A DNA stretch of 34,658 bases from CAUZSH01 sp963582935. Lineage in GTDB: Bacteria > Pseudomonadota > Gammaproteobacteria > Francisellales > Francisellaceae. Where the stretch lies: assembly GCA_963582935.1 (NCBI GenBank), contig CAUZSH010000011.1, positions 1 through 34,658 on the forward strand, written 5' to 3'. Under the pieces are notes generated by a model, which was given only the letters and a program-made list of their open reading frames with translations, did no database searches and had not been told where the DNA came from. A program made the translations under genes and the position numbers. Positions 17,765-27,320 of the stretch are shown one piece after another; the first letter of the stretch is position 1; the number at the start of each line of letters is the position of its first letter.

Positions 17765-17783
17765 ACCTGTAGGAGGGTATAAT

Positions 17784-17909
17784 ATGACTAAATATATGAT
17801 AGCAATCATCACGACTTTATTGATCACTTCTGGCTTTGCCAATGCTGATATTGCTGCGGCAACTAAAGTATTAACGGCACAGGCAAATGTTGTATCTGTG
17901 ACATCGTGA
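17784..17909 (+). CDS. Small exported 41-residue peptide, function unknown
   Basis: ATG at 17784 follows a strong ribosome binding site (AGGAGG at 17771-17776) and a good promoter, and the frame ends at TGA 17907-17909. The product starts MTKYMIAIITTLLITSGFAN, a clear Sec signal peptide with a probable cleavage after ANA, leaving about 20 residues (DIAAATKVLTAQANVVSVTS). There is no Cys, so it is not a lipoprotein or disulfide peptide. It is first in a unit with the MFS exporter, 46 bases upstream of it, and sits under the TetR operators. I do not recognise a family. It could be a periplasmic peptide, a truncated remnant of a longer secreted protein, or a leader ORF. Confidence 0.55.
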   Translation: MTKYMIAIITTLLITSGFANADIAAATKVLTAQANVVSVTS

Positions 17910-17955
17910 TGATTTTAACTCAAAACAACCTAATATTTATAAAGAGATAATCACA

Positions 17956-19206
17956 TTGGAACAAGTCAAAATTAATACACTTCAAAAGCACCCACCCATG
18001 CCAATGCTGACATTATCAGCTATTGCTATTTTGATGGCATGTGGTTATTTTTTTGCCTCAGATATGTATGTGCCCAGTATGCCAGATATTGCTCACTACT
18101 ATCATGTAGATACCTCAGTTGTGCGGATGACGATTAGCTTTTTTTTAATATCACTGGCGTTCTCACAACTATACTATGGGCCTGCTTCGGATAAATATGG
18201 TCGTAAGGGCATGATCATCATTGGAAGCGTCGTTTATTTGATTGGCTCAATTGTTTGTTATTCTTCGGAATCCATTCAAATGTTGATTTTAGGCCGCGTT
18301 ATTCAAGGAGCAGGCGTCGGGGCGTTGATGTCTTTGTCTCGGACAATTATTCAAGATAGTGCAAATAAGAAGCAATTTTTAAATGTGATGGCGTGGCTTA
18401 GCATTTTCTTTTTGGTCGCACCGGCAATGGCGCCGGTGATCGGTGGATTTTTACAGACCTATTTTGGATGGCGCTCTACTTTTGTGTTTATGATCGTCTT
18501 TGTGCTTATATTGCTTGCGGTCATCATTACCTTTTTACCAGAAACCAATCATTATAAAAATAAGGATGCTTTAAAGATAAAAGTCATCGCAACCAACTAT
18601 CTTGAGATCATGAAGCACGGACGATTTTTAATGTATTGCTTTGTCATGGTGGCAGCACTATCTGGGATCATTGTGTTTTATACGATCTCGCCATTTATCT
18701 TTATTGTAGACTACCACATGTCTCCTTCATCCTATGGATTACTCTCGCTTGGAATTGTGGCCAGTGCTTTGGCGGGGAGAATTTATATGACGTTATATGC
18801 CATTAAGCATTACGATGCCGATAAGATCTTAATGATTGGTGTCGTGTTTATGTTTATCGGTGGTATCTTTATGCTTGGCATTAGTTTACTGGGTGAGACA
18901 CCTTGGCTGATTATGATCGGTATTTGTATCTATACCTTTGGCGGCGGTTTGGTGACCCCTACTTCAGCGGCACAGGCGCTGCGCCTTTTTCCAAAAATCA
19001 TAGGATCGGTTGGGGCAATATATGGGTTTTTACAAATGGGTGGCTTATTTTTGACGAGCTATATTGGTGCCAGCGTGGAAGCTAATTCATTCAGCTTGGC
19101 CGTAATTTTATTGTTTTTATCTAGTATATCTGTTGTCTGGATGATGCTTTATTTCCAACAGATGAAAACGAAAAAAACGGAACAAGTCTTGTCTCAAACG
19201 CCCTAG
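17956..19206 (+). CDS. Bcr/CflA-type MFS multidrug exporter
   Basis: The 416-residue protein has about 12 membrane segments and the DHA1 drug:H+ antiporter motifs: ASDMYVPSMPDIAHYY after the first helix, motif A GPASDKYGRKGMIIIG near residue 80, GRVIQGAGVGALMSLSRTII near 115, and motif C-like APAMAPVIGGFLQTYFGWR. This matches the Bcr/CflA subfamily, inner-membrane exporters of bicyclomycin, chloramphenicol or similar compounds; the true substrate is unknown. The start used is TTG at 17956, preceded by AAAGAGAT. An ATG at 17998 would shorten it by 14 residues without touching the first helix. Expression is probably controlled by the adjacent TetR repressor. Confidence 0.9.
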   Translation: MEQVKINTLQKHPPMPMLTLSAIAILMACGYFFASDMYVPSMPDIAHYYHVDTSVVRMTISFFLISLAFSQLYYGPASDKYGRKGMIIIGSVVYLIGSIVCYSSESIQMLILGRVIQGAGVGALMSLSRTIIQDSANKKQFLNVMAWLSIFFLVAPAMAPVIGGFLQTYFGWRSTFVFMIVFVLILLAVIITFLPETNHYKNKDALKIKVIATNYLEIMKHGRFLMYCFVMVAALSGIIVFYTISPFIFIVDYHMSPSSYGLLSLGIVASALAGRIYMTLYAIKHYDADKILMIGVVFMFIGGIFMLGISLLGETPWLIMIGICIYTFGGGLVTPTSAAQALRLFPKIIGSVGAIYGFLQMGGLFLTSYIGASVEANSFSLAVILLFLSSISVVWMMLYFQQMKTKKTEQVLSQTP

Positions 19207-19226
19207 CATAGAGCTATGATTTTTTT
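19207..19226 (+). terminator. Weak terminator-like hairpin after the MFS gene
   Basis: CATAGAGCTATG followed by ATTTTTTT directly after the exporter stop. The stem is only 4-5 pairs, so it would be weak. It overlaps the stop of the convergent antiporter gene. Confidence 0.3.
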
Positions 19227-20509
19227 GGGATAGGTTTTGGTGTTTGCGTGAGTGGTAATGTTGCTTGATTGCAGGGAAAAAGATAATTCACAGCCCACTT
19301 AAAAGTAGAGCCTTGTAACAAAATAGAAATAATGACGACAACATAAGTAATAGAAATAATGGTTTCATTTTGCCCAGGAATAGAAAGCGCTAGAGCAATT
19401 GAAATCCCACCTCGGATGCCTCCCCAACTCATCAGAATATTTTCTTTAAAATAAAAGCGTCGATTACTGGCATTTATTTTTAAAATGATAGGGATGGTGA
19501 CACTAATATAGCGTGCAATAAACACGATAATAATGGCAAAGATACCGATAAAAATAAGAATGGTTGGAAATTCAATGGTTAGCATTTCAAGTCCGATCAG
19601 GACAAATAAGAAAGCGTTTAAAACTTCTTCAACGAGCCCCCAGAAATCATTAACTGTATTGGTGGTTTTTTTAGAAAAACGGGCTTTCTTACACTGGCTT
19701 CCCACAACAAGTCCTGCAATCACCATGGCAATTGGAGCTGAAACACCAATGTATTGTGAGAAAATAAATCCAGCACTTGCGACTCCTAACGTAATTAAGA
19801 TAGTGACCTCTTTGTCATCTACTTTTACTAGAAAAATGGAGGCAATCATACCCAGTAGCCAGCCTGCCACAATGCCACCAATGGCTTCATGAATAATCTC
19901 GATCAGCACACCAGTTACAGTAATGTCTTCAAGGTGGAAACTAAAAATATTAATCAAAAACACAAATAATAAAATGCCTGCGGCATCGTTGAAAAGTGCC
20001 TCACCCGTAATTCGTGATTTGATTTTTTTTGGCACAGATTTGGTGGTTTTAAAAACAGCAAGTACGGCAATAGGGTCGGTGGGGGAGATTAAAGCACCAA
20101 ATATTAGGCAATGTGTGATAGGGATAGGAAATTGGAGTATTTGAGCAACAGCCCAAAGTGCGCATGCGGTAAGAATGGTTGAGATGACGACGCCAAAGCT
20201 TGCCAAATAGGCCACAGATAGAAATTGTCTTCTTAGGTCAATCGCATTGACATGTAAAGCCCCTGCAAATAATAAATAACCTAACATGCCATTTAAGAGC
20301 GTATCTTTAAAGTCTATGCCACTTAAAAGTGTATGGATAGGCATAAAAAAACGAGGTGAATAGTTTAGCATCACCATAATAAGGATTGAAATTAGGAGGG
20401 TAACGATGGTGAGCCCAATAGTTTTGGGCAACTTTAAAAATCGATGATTAATATAGCTTGCGGTGGCAGTGATAATCACCAACATGGAAAAAAGAATGTG
20501 ATAACTCAT
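19214..20509 (-). CDS. CPA1-family Na+/H+ antiporter
   Basis: The 431-residue inner-membrane protein has about 12 hydrophobic segments and the CPA1 (NhaP/NHE type) landmarks: GALISPTDPIAVLAVFK near residue 140, the ion-binding GEALFNDAAGILLFV with the ND motif near 168, GVSAPIAMVIAGLVVG near 255 and SWGGIRGGISIALALS near 365. Such proteins exchange cytoplasmic Na+ or K+ for H+, supporting pH and salt homeostasis. No long cytoplasmic regulatory tail is present; the C-terminus is about 40 residues. It converges on the exporter gene, and on the minus strand lies about 80 bases after tamB. The ATG start lacks a good ribosome binding site. Confidence 0.9.
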   Translation of the reverse strand: MSYHILFSMLVIITATASYINHRFLKLPKTIGLTIVTLLISILIMVMLNYSPRFFMPIHTLLSGIDFKDTLLNGMLGYLLFAGALHVNAIDLRRQFLSVAYLASFGVVISTILTACALWAVAQILQFPIPITHCLIFGALISPTDPIAVLAVFKTTKSVPKKIKSRITGEALFNDAAGILLFVFLINIFSFHLEDITVTGVLIEIIHEAIGGIVAGWLLGMIASIFLVKVDDKEVTILITLGVASAGFIFSQYIGVSAPIAMVIAGLVVGSQCKKARFSKKTTNTVNDFWGLVEEVLNAFLFVLIGLEMLTIEFPTILIFIGIFAIIIVFIARYISVTIPIILKINASNRRFYFKENILMSWGGIRGGISIALALSIPGQNETIISITYVVVIISILLQGSTFKWAVNYLFPCNQATLPLTQTPKPIPKKS

Positions 20510-20590
20510 AGTATTAAAGCGATACTTTAAATTTGAAAACTATCTTAAATCATAGCATGGATTGTTAAAACCAAGATCAATTTCAACGAT

Positions 20591-23500
20591 TTAGTTGGGC
20601 GTAATGGTATACACCAAGTCGGCACCCGTATCGATACTGGTATGATCCGTACGAACGCTCCAGTTCTTTGTGAGTGTATACCTGGCATTGAATTCTTGCT
20701 CTCCACTGAAAACACCGATGCCATAACTGACATAAAAACTAGGGGTTAAGGCCTTGCCAACAAAGATTGCAGTGTTATTTTGTCCAGTGCCTTGACTTGA
20801 AATTTGTTGTAATTGACTATTTAAAATATAGTCATTGTTGATGTTACCCACGGAGAGATCGGTAATGCCGAGTTTGTCTTTAAGATCTTGCAGAACCACA
20901 TCGCTTCCGCCATTGACCACAAAGAATAAAGCTGCTTTGGAAAGTTCATCGGATCCACTACTATTGGTGCTGTCATTAATGGGTTGCCCGAGTATTATGT
21001 AAGATAGAATATTTCCTTGCGAGAGATTAGGATTAGAGATTAAGGTCAGCTTAGGATCTTGGAGTTTTCCTAAAATAGAGACCCCTAACATCGTAGGTGC
21101 TGCCATGCTGAGTGAGAGTGCGGCTGGAATTTTATAGTGCGCCGTAATAAATAGATCAGGGCTGGTGATAGGTGTGTTATTATAGCTGATATTAGAATCA
21201 TTTGTGATCGAAAAATGCTTGCCATAAGCGGTATACATACCGCCTTTAAAATAAAGCTTTCCATTAGCGAGTGCAATTTTCAGAGGCTGGTTTTGAATAT
21301 GTAGTTTACCGGTGATGTAGCTTGTGAGTCCAAAGCCATAAAACTTTGTGTTATCACCTAAGTCTAAGGTAAGATCTGTTGCAATGGGGTTCGCTTTGGG
21401 CTGCGATAAAACTTGTTGATCAGAGTCAATGTAGATAATATCGTTTTGAATATTATTAGAGGTCACTAATGATTTCATACTATCTGCATGAACAATCGCC
21501 TGATCAACTCGAACTTGCCCCGAAGTAAGGAAGAACCCATGCATGTTATTAAAGGTGAGATTCGGTGAAACGGATAATTGTAATTCAGGCAGGTTAGCAA
21601 CTTTTAGCTTTTTACCATTGAGGTTTAGGTCTGTTTTCCAAGCGCCATCATAGACAATCTCACCGTTTATATTGAGGATCGCATTATCAAGTGTGCTTTT
21701 TCCGCGGATTGCCATTTTGAATGGTGGCGTAATGGTGGCAGAAATGTTGGTGTTTTGTAAGGATACGCCCAGTGGGACAATATCTGTATTTGAGTCTATG
21801 AGTTGAATTTTCCCTGATGTGTGGGGTGCGGATAATTTTCCAGAAAAAGTGAGGTCAGCTTTAAGATGACCGTTGGTTTTTGCGGGAAAAGGAATGAGTG
21901 CGCTTAAGAAATCAACATTGTGCCAGTTAATATTGACAGTAGATTGAATTTGACTATCTAATAATGCATCATCTTGTTGTAGCTCAAAAGCTCCGTGTAA
22001 TCTTACATAATCATTCCGGTTAAAGCTGCTATCAAAATTGTAGCTTAGAAGGTGATTGCTTAAGGCGAGATAACTTTGGATGTGATTAATTCTAACGATA
22101 TCTTCCGCATCAGGAAAATGGGTGCTAGCAAAGGTTTCTTTGGGCTTGAATGTGATGGTTCCAGGTGTAATGTCTAGATAAATTTGTGATGACTCTGGCG
22201 TGCCAAATCGTCTGATATAATTCCCTTTGCTTGTGATGAAACTGGTGGCAGATTTAATGGGTAAAATATGCCTAAAAATGCTTGGGTTAATGTGAGTACT
22301 ATAGTTTAGACGATAGTTTTGAGCATCCGCATACTCACCATTTAAGCAAAGAAATTGGGCTTGGTTTGTAATACAAAAGTCATTTATTTTTGAGTTGCTT
22401 CGCGACAACTGTACGGAAGCGTTGGAAAGCTGTGCCCATGTACGATTGTCTTGCTGAAAGCGAAATTGACTCAGTTTTCCGTCCCAATCTAAATCACCTT
22501 GCCAATGACCAGAGAGCATCATTTTTAGGTTGATGATATTATTTTGTAGGCGTGTGGTGACATATTGTTGGTTTTGATTGTGTTGTAATGAAATATTAAT
22601 CGACCCAAGATCTTTATCATTGTAGATGAGTTCTTGTGCTTTGATGTTGCCATTGAATAAAGGTTGTAAAATATTCCCAGAAGCAATGCCAGAAGAGCTG
22701 AAAGCGCCCTTTAAAAATGAGTTATAAAATTGTAAATCTCTTATATTGCCTTTCCAAGTAATCCCTAAGCGAGGGATCACATCGCCATATAGTGACAGGC
22801 TATCGCCTGTGTGGCTATCGGCAATATAAAATAAGGGAAAACTCAGGCTTTTTTTGCTAAAGTTCATTTGCAGCATACAAGAGAGATCATGTATGCCATA
22901 TTGCAGATTGCAAGTGTTTAGGGTTAATTGATTAAGCGTTGAAGCGTCGGTAATGGCGCCTTGTATTTTTCCAGTAAAGCGATTGTTGGCAGGCGTATTA
23001 TTAAAGGCACGTTTCCCTGTGAAACTGAAGGACCAATCAATATCTTTGCCAAATACAAAATCCGCTTGTCCTTTTAATACGGTGTTGTCGAATTTTAGTT
23101 GTTTTATTTGGTTATAAATTTTCCGATGATCAATGGTGCTGGCGACATGGTACTGGTAGGGTTTGTCATTTAATATTGCTGTTCCAGAAGTATCAAACGT
23201 AAACGCGCCACCAAAATCACCCAAGAGCTTTCCAGAAGTTTTTCCTATACGCAAAGGAGCATTATTGTAATGATAAGAGGCATTAGCCGTAACATGAAAG
23301 GGCGAGTTTAAGTTCAGACTTGCTATTGGGAAATGAAAATTCAAAGTTTGATCAAAGGCTAAGCCTTTTAGGTTTTTCACACTCAGCATATTTTTATATA
23401 ACCCAGCAGCTGCATTAAGGTTCTTATAATAAAGATATATATCGTCCACTTGGACAAGCGCTTTTTTGATGATGATGCTATTGGCGTGCAAGTCAAAAGG

Positions 23501-23917
23501 AAAATCAAAGGTAGTGGGCGTATCGTCGTCATCAAACTTTGAAGTGTCTACTTTTACGGTGACGTTTTCGACACGAAGCTGGCTAATGGTCAATTTTCCA
23601 ATAAAAAACATGGCAGGTGACCAATTGATTTTAGCTTGATCGACAATGACGGTGGTGCTACCGGCATACACCGTAAGTCCAGGTAGCGTAAAGTCACCTA
23701 AAGATCCTGTAATGTTACCTTTATGTATCACAATGCCCTGCTGTGACAAAATGGGTTTGATAAAGCCTAAGGCTAAGTTAAATCCTAAGGGCGTGGAGAT
23801 AAAATAAAATGTCACTACAAGGAGCGTGAGGAAACTTGCCAAGGCATAAAAAAACACCTTTATCTTAATGGAGATATGGTCTGATTTTGTGCTTGAAATT
23901 TCTGGTAGTAAGCGCAT
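20591..23917 (-). CDS. tamB: Translocation and assembly module subunit TamB
   Basis: The 1108-residue AsmA/TamB-type protein spans the periplasm and, with TamA, helps insert outer-membrane proteins or move phospholipids (family knowledge). Residues about 22-44 form a single N-terminal membrane anchor, and the middle is a long repetitive beta-rich region. The C-terminal DUF490 domain is clear: LSQGNILSYIILGQP, LKDKLGITDLSVGN, then VGKALTPSFYVSYGIGVFSG, ending TKNWSVRTDHTS and a final TGADLVYTI that resembles TamB ends in other gammaproteobacteria. The ATG overlaps the tamA stop by one base (TAATG), so the pair is translationally coupled. It is somewhat shorter than E. coli TamB (1259). Confidence 0.93.
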   Translation of the reverse strand: MRLLPEISSTKSDHISIKIKVFFYALASFLTLLVVTFYFISTPLGFNLALGFIKPILSQQGIVIHKGNITGSLGDFTLPGLTVYAGSTTVIVDQAKINWSPAMFFIGKLTISQLRVENVTVKVDTSKFDDDDTPTTFDFPFDLHANSIIIKKALVQVDDIYLYYKNLNAAAGLYKNMLSVKNLKGLAFDQTLNFHFPIASLNLNSPFHVTANASYHYNNAPLRIGKTSGKLLGDFGGAFTFDTSGTAILNDKPYQYHVASTIDHRKIYNQIKQLKFDNTVLKGQADFVFGKDIDWSFSFTGKRAFNNTPANNRFTGKIQGAITDASTLNQLTLNTCNLQYGIHDLSCMLQMNFSKKSLSFPLFYIADSHTGDSLSLYGDVIPRLGITWKGNIRDLQFYNSFLKGAFSSSGIASGNILQPLFNGNIKAQELIYNDKDLGSINISLQHNQNQQYVTTRLQNNIINLKMMLSGHWQGDLDWDGKLSQFRFQQDNRTWAQLSNASVQLSRSNSKINDFCITNQAQFLCLNGEYADAQNYRLNYSTHINPSIFRHILPIKSATSFITSKGNYIRRFGTPESSQIYLDITPGTITFKPKETFASTHFPDAEDIVRINHIQSYLALSNHLLSYNFDSSFNRNDYVRLHGAFELQQDDALLDSQIQSTVNINWHNVDFLSALIPFPAKTNGHLKADLTFSGKLSAPHTSGKIQLIDSNTDIVPLGVSLQNTNISATITPPFKMAIRGKSTLDNAILNINGEIVYDGAWKTDLNLNGKKLKVANLPELQLSVSPNLTFNNMHGFFLTSGQVRVDQAIVHADSMKSLVTSNNIQNDIIYIDSDQQVLSQPKANPIATDLTLDLGDNTKFYGFGLTSYITGKLHIQNQPLKIALANGKLYFKGGMYTAYGKHFSITNDSNISYNNTPITSPDLFITAHYKIPAALSLSMAAPTMLGVSILGKLQDPKLTLISNPNLSQGNILSYIILGQPINDSTNSSGSDELSKAALFFVVNGGSDVVLQDLKDKLGITDLSVGNINNDYILNSQLQQISSQGTGQNNTAIFVGKALTPSFYVSYGIGVFSGEQEFNARYTLTKNWSVRTDHTSIDTGADLVYTITPN

Positions 23918-25743
23918 TATGAATTTACCCCAATACTGAAATCAATACGCCAATACTGGTCATTGGGGTTTAAGGCCCGAGTGAAAAATAGCTGGATTGG
24001 ACCTAAAGGAGATTGATAAGCGAGTCCCAATCCTGCCGCCTTTTTGACCTCCACATCAGACATGTCGAGCTTGTTCGCCGCATTTCCCATATTAAAATAG
24101 CCAAGCACACTGAAATCGCCATAGACTCTTTGTTCAAGTCCAGCGGCAGCTGTCATTAAATACTTTCCTCCAGTTAGATTGCCATTTGCATCAATAGGAC
24201 CTTGGCTTAAGTATTGGTACCCCAGAAGATTTCCCACGCCACCTGCATAAAATCGAAAAGGGGCGGCGAGATCGTTGATATTATCTACCGATAGGGCACC
24301 AAAGGTTGCATTGGTAACAAAACGATTCCACTGTTTCATGAGTGGGAGAGAGTATTGGAAAGAAGTGATATTTCGAATAAAACTGCTGGTGGACAATAAG
24401 TTTTTTAGTGAGACCTGCAAGGCATTATTGATGACAAATCCTCGCTTCCAAAAGCCATCTTGCTTCGTGTGTACATATTGCACTTGCCAGCTTGGGACAA
24501 GATAATGGGCCGATTGCGTCGCGCTATTGCCTTGTGTGGTATAGTGAATGAAAAATTGGTGTAGCCCTAAGATGCTGGTGATATCCTTATACTTTATCGT
24601 GTTATTAAAGCCAAATATGGTTTGCTGGGCGTCATAAGCTGTGGTTTTAATGAGACTTTGTTGCGCATTAATACTCCAAAAATCAGTGGTGGGATCGCTT
24701 CCAGGAATAATATATTCCCCGAGAAAAGTTGTGCTGACTTGAGAGGCTTCCATGCTGAATTTAGCATAATGCCCAGATTTTGTGAGATGTCTTAGAATTA
24801 CGCCACCGAGGACCCTAAACTTGGTGAAGCTTCCATATCCGCCACCTATAGTGTAAGTCACAGGTTTTTTGGCAGTTAAAGAAATATCTATGGGGACGGT
24901 GTGATCCTTATTATCTTTTGATTTAATTTGTGGGGTGATGGTGACGGCATTGAAATAACTGCTAGATTGCAATGCATTTTGACTGTCGGTTATTTTTTGA
25001 GTGTTAAAATATTGCCCCGTGTCAAACTTTAGGAAACGTCTAATGAAATCATCATTAAACTCAAATTCTTTTTGTGTGATGCGGATGCGGCTAATTCTAT
25101 ACCTTTCTTTGCTTTCTAAAGTGAGATCAACCGTTGCTTGGTTGGTATTTTTATCGACTTTAATTTGATGCGTGGTGAGTTCAGTATTGAAATAACCTCG
25201 ACTAAAAGCAAGATCAGTAAGATTGCTTTTAGCTTTTTCATAATCTGTTTGTGTTAGGCGATCCCCTGTTTTAACAGGAAAGGTTTTAAGCAGCTTAAGG
25301 AAAGCAGGGTCTTTTTCGGCACTACCTAAAACCTCAATATTCGTGCTTTTGATAATCATGGGTGGACCTAATGATATATGATAATTAATTATCCAATTGT
25401 CTAAATCTCGTTGAATTGTGGCAGATATTGCTGGGTGATAATATCCAAAGGGAATGAGTGCGTTTTCTATCTCGCTTTTACTTTTCCCAAATAGAAGCTG
25501 CAAATTGGCAACAGATTCTTCGGCATAATTTTGATATTTAATTAATGACAGGCTGTTTGCGATGGTAGTTGAAACATTTGGTGGCACACCTTCAATAGTG
25601 ACAGAGAGTGTGAGATTTTTGGTTTTGGTGGTTGGCGTACTTATTTCAGTCATCGGTTGTGTGGCATAGCTTATCATGCTGATTAATAAGGTGATAATAA
25701 AAATTATGATGATGCGCACAGTTAAAGTATAAATCGTCGTCAA
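23917..25743 (-). CDS. tamA: Translocation and assembly module subunit TamA (Omp85 family)
   Basis: The 608-residue outer-membrane protein partners TamB. It has an N-terminal hydrophobic segment (residues about 9-27) as signal peptide, three POTRA-like domains to about residue 290 (including GDRLTQTDYEKAKSNLTDLA and FDTGQYFNTQKITDSQNAL), then a 16-strand Omp85 barrel with GGGYGSFTKFRVLGGV and, near the end, RFYAGGVGNLLGYQYLSQGP, the conserved Omp85 barrel motif. It ends QYWRIDFSIGVNS. The start used is TTG at 25743 without an obvious ribosome binding site. A GTG nine codons later would leave a more compact signal peptide. Length matches the family (about 577-600). Confidence 0.93.
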   Translation of the reverse strand: MTTIYTLTVRIIIIFIITLLISMISYATQPMTEISTPTTKTKNLTLSVTIEGVPPNVSTTIANSLSLIKYQNYAEESVANLQLLFGKSKSEIENALIPFGYYHPAISATIQRDLDNWIINYHISLGPPMIIKSTNIEVLGSAEKDPAFLKLLKTFPVKTGDRLTQTDYEKAKSNLTDLAFSRGYFNTELTTHQIKVDKNTNQATVDLTLESKERYRISRIRITQKEFEFNDDFIRRFLKFDTGQYFNTQKITDSQNALQSSSYFNAVTITPQIKSKDNKDHTVPIDISLTAKKPVTYTIGGGYGSFTKFRVLGGVILRHLTKSGHYAKFSMEASQVSTTFLGEYIIPGSDPTTDFWSINAQQSLIKTTAYDAQQTIFGFNNTIKYKDITSILGLHQFFIHYTTQGNSATQSAHYLVPSWQVQYVHTKQDGFWKRGFVINNALQVSLKNLLSTSSFIRNITSFQYSLPLMKQWNRFVTNATFGALSVDNINDLAAPFRFYAGGVGNLLGYQYLSQGPIDANGNLTGGKYLMTAAAGLEQRVYGDFSVLGYFNMGNAANKLDMSDVEVKKAAGLGLAYQSPLGPIQLFFTRALNPNDQYWRIDFSIGVNS

Positions 25744-25821
25744 TTATGGCGTGTGCTCATAGTATAGTTTTAGTATGCTAATGATTAAAGAGAAATACTC
25801 GTGCTTTATTGAGATCAAATA

Positions 25822-26298
25822 ATGAAAAATGACGATGAGTGGATGAAAAAAGCATTGATTTGTGCTGAAAGAGCGTATTCTCAAGGAGAAGTGCCGGTGG
25901 GTGCGGTGATAGTTTTAGAAGACCAATTGATTGGGGAAGGCTGGAATCAACCTATTTTATCTCACGATGCAACGGCGCATGCTGAAATCATGGCACTTAG
26001 AAGCGCGAGCTTAAAAATGGAGAATTATCGTTTAGCGGGTGCGACGATGTATGTCACGATTGAGCCTTGTGCGATGTGTTTTGGTGCGATGACGCACGCG
26101 AGGGTTAAACGTTTGGTATACGGTACTTCAGAGCCAAAATCAGGGGCAATTCACTCAAACTTACAGCTTCATCAGGCAAAATGCTTTAATCATCAAATTG
26201 AGATCACATCTGGAATATTGAGCGAGGTTTGCACAAATCTAATCCAACAATTTTTCAAGGCGCGCAGAGTCGCTAAAAAAAGGCATGACTCCGTGTAG
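25822..26298 (+). CDS. tadA: tRNA-specific adenosine deaminase
   Basis: Deaminates A34 to inosine in the tRNA-Arg(ACG) anticodon, an essential wobble modification. The 158-residue protein carries the zinc cytidine-deaminase-fold motifs HAEIMAL (His and catalytic Glu near residue 55) and PCAMCFGAMTHARVKRLVYG near 85, plus the N-terminal GEVPVGAVIV. The ATG start and MKKALICAERAYSQGEVPVGA opening match TadA. It is divergent from tamA across about 80 bases. Confidence 0.95.
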   Translation: MKNDDEWMKKALICAERAYSQGEVPVGAVIVLEDQLIGEGWNQPILSHDATAHAEIMALRSASLKMENYRLAGATMYVTIEPCAMCFGAMTHARVKRLVYGTSEPKSGAIHSNLQLHQAKCFNHQIEITSGILSEVCTNLIQQFFKARRVAKKRHDSV

Positions 26299-26501
26299 GT
26301 TTTGGCTTAATCGACCATGAGTTGATCGCAATTCACTCCAAAATGGGGAGGTAGACCTACTTAAAATCAAATGATGGCATTGTGCGGATAATATGCACTC
26401 AATTTATTGCAAGTTCTGCCAAGTAACTAGGATATTGATTAGGTCCCTTTCTAATCCGTTAAATTATTCGAGAGACTCTTAAAGGGCTAACCACCTTAGT
26501 T

Positions 26502-27320
26502 TCATTCGTTGAAAAACCCCACTTCATCTGTCCATACTTTAAAGCTTTTGATTTCGCTTTCTCCAAAAGAGCTGCTTATTGGAACATCCATCGCATCTCT
26601 CCCTTTGGCTAATGGAATCCTACCAATACACGGTCTATTGTTCCTTGGGTCAAAGATGTACCATGAATTTCCAAGATAAACTTCAATCCATGCTGCAAAA
26701 TCCATTACACCATAAGGTGGAGGTGCCCCAATATCGCTTAAATATCCCATACAGTATTTAGCTGGAATATTCATACATCGACAAAAAGATATGGCAAGAT
26801 GAGCATAGTCTCGACACACCCCAACTTTATCATTATAAACAGACCATGCCGTCTTGCTTGAGCTTGCTTTGGAATAATCAAATTGAATATGGTTATGAAC
26901 AAAGTCACAAATACTTTTGACGCATTCCCAACCAGTATTCGTTTCTCCAAATAGATCCCAGGCGATATCATTAAGTAAATCTGTTTCACAATAGCGGCTA
27001 CCGAGTAGATATAGTAAAACATTATCAGGTAGCGACTCTATGGGATGCTGTATTGCTGTTTTTGATACGATATCTGGCGCCCCCGTGTCATTAATAATAG
27101 CATCTGAAAATATCCTTATTTGACCGCTCGGAGCAATCAATCTACTAAACATGTTTCCATAAATATCATGGTAAAATGAAATAGGAATCTCAGGGGTTGT
27201 TACTAATTGATTTGGCGTAACTAGATTAAAAGCACGAGAGTAGTGAACGTGTGATGCCAAAATCATTGGTGTGGGTTTGCTACATTGGTATACAATCTCA
27301 TGTCCGATTTTAATTTCCAT
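26502..27320 (-). CDS. Transglutaminase-like (papain-fold) protein lacking the usual catalytic His
   Basis: The 272-residue cytoplasmic protein (no signal peptide) has the layout of bacterial transglutaminase-like enzymes: a beta-sandwich N-terminal region to about residue 120, then the core with the nucleophile Cys169 in VGVCRDYAHLAISFCR, GIPAKYCMGYLSDIG-like sequence, and WIEVYLGNSWYIFDPRNNRP with the Asp. Most members have HAW at the His position; here DFAAW stands there. Some homologues with MDFSAWFE-like sequence exist to my recollection, so this may be a subfamily rather than a damaged enzyme. The C-terminal RDAMDVPISSSFGE motif is conserved in this protein group. The ATG start has no clear ribosome binding site. 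Activity and substrate are unknown. Confidence 0.8.
   Translation of the reverse strand: MEIKIGHEIVYQCSKPTPMILASHVHYSRAFNLVTPNQLVTTPEIPISFYHDIYGNMFSRLIAPSGQIRIFSDAIINDTGAPDIVSKTAIQHPIESLPDNVLLYLLGSRYCETDLLNDIAWDLFGETNTGWECVKSICDFVHNHIQFDYSKASSSKTAWSVYNDKVGVCRDYAHLAISFCRCMNIPAKYCMGYLSDIGAPPPYGVMDFAAWIEVYLGNSWYIFDPRNNRPCIGRIPLAKGRDAMDVPISSSFGESEIKSFKVWTDEVGFFNE

Noticed and set aside
26299..26501. 203-base gap between tadA and the transglutaminase-like gene examined for a tRNA, terminator or IS remnant
   Set aside because: No cloverleaf, T-loop consensus, strong hairpin or recognisable transposase frame was found.
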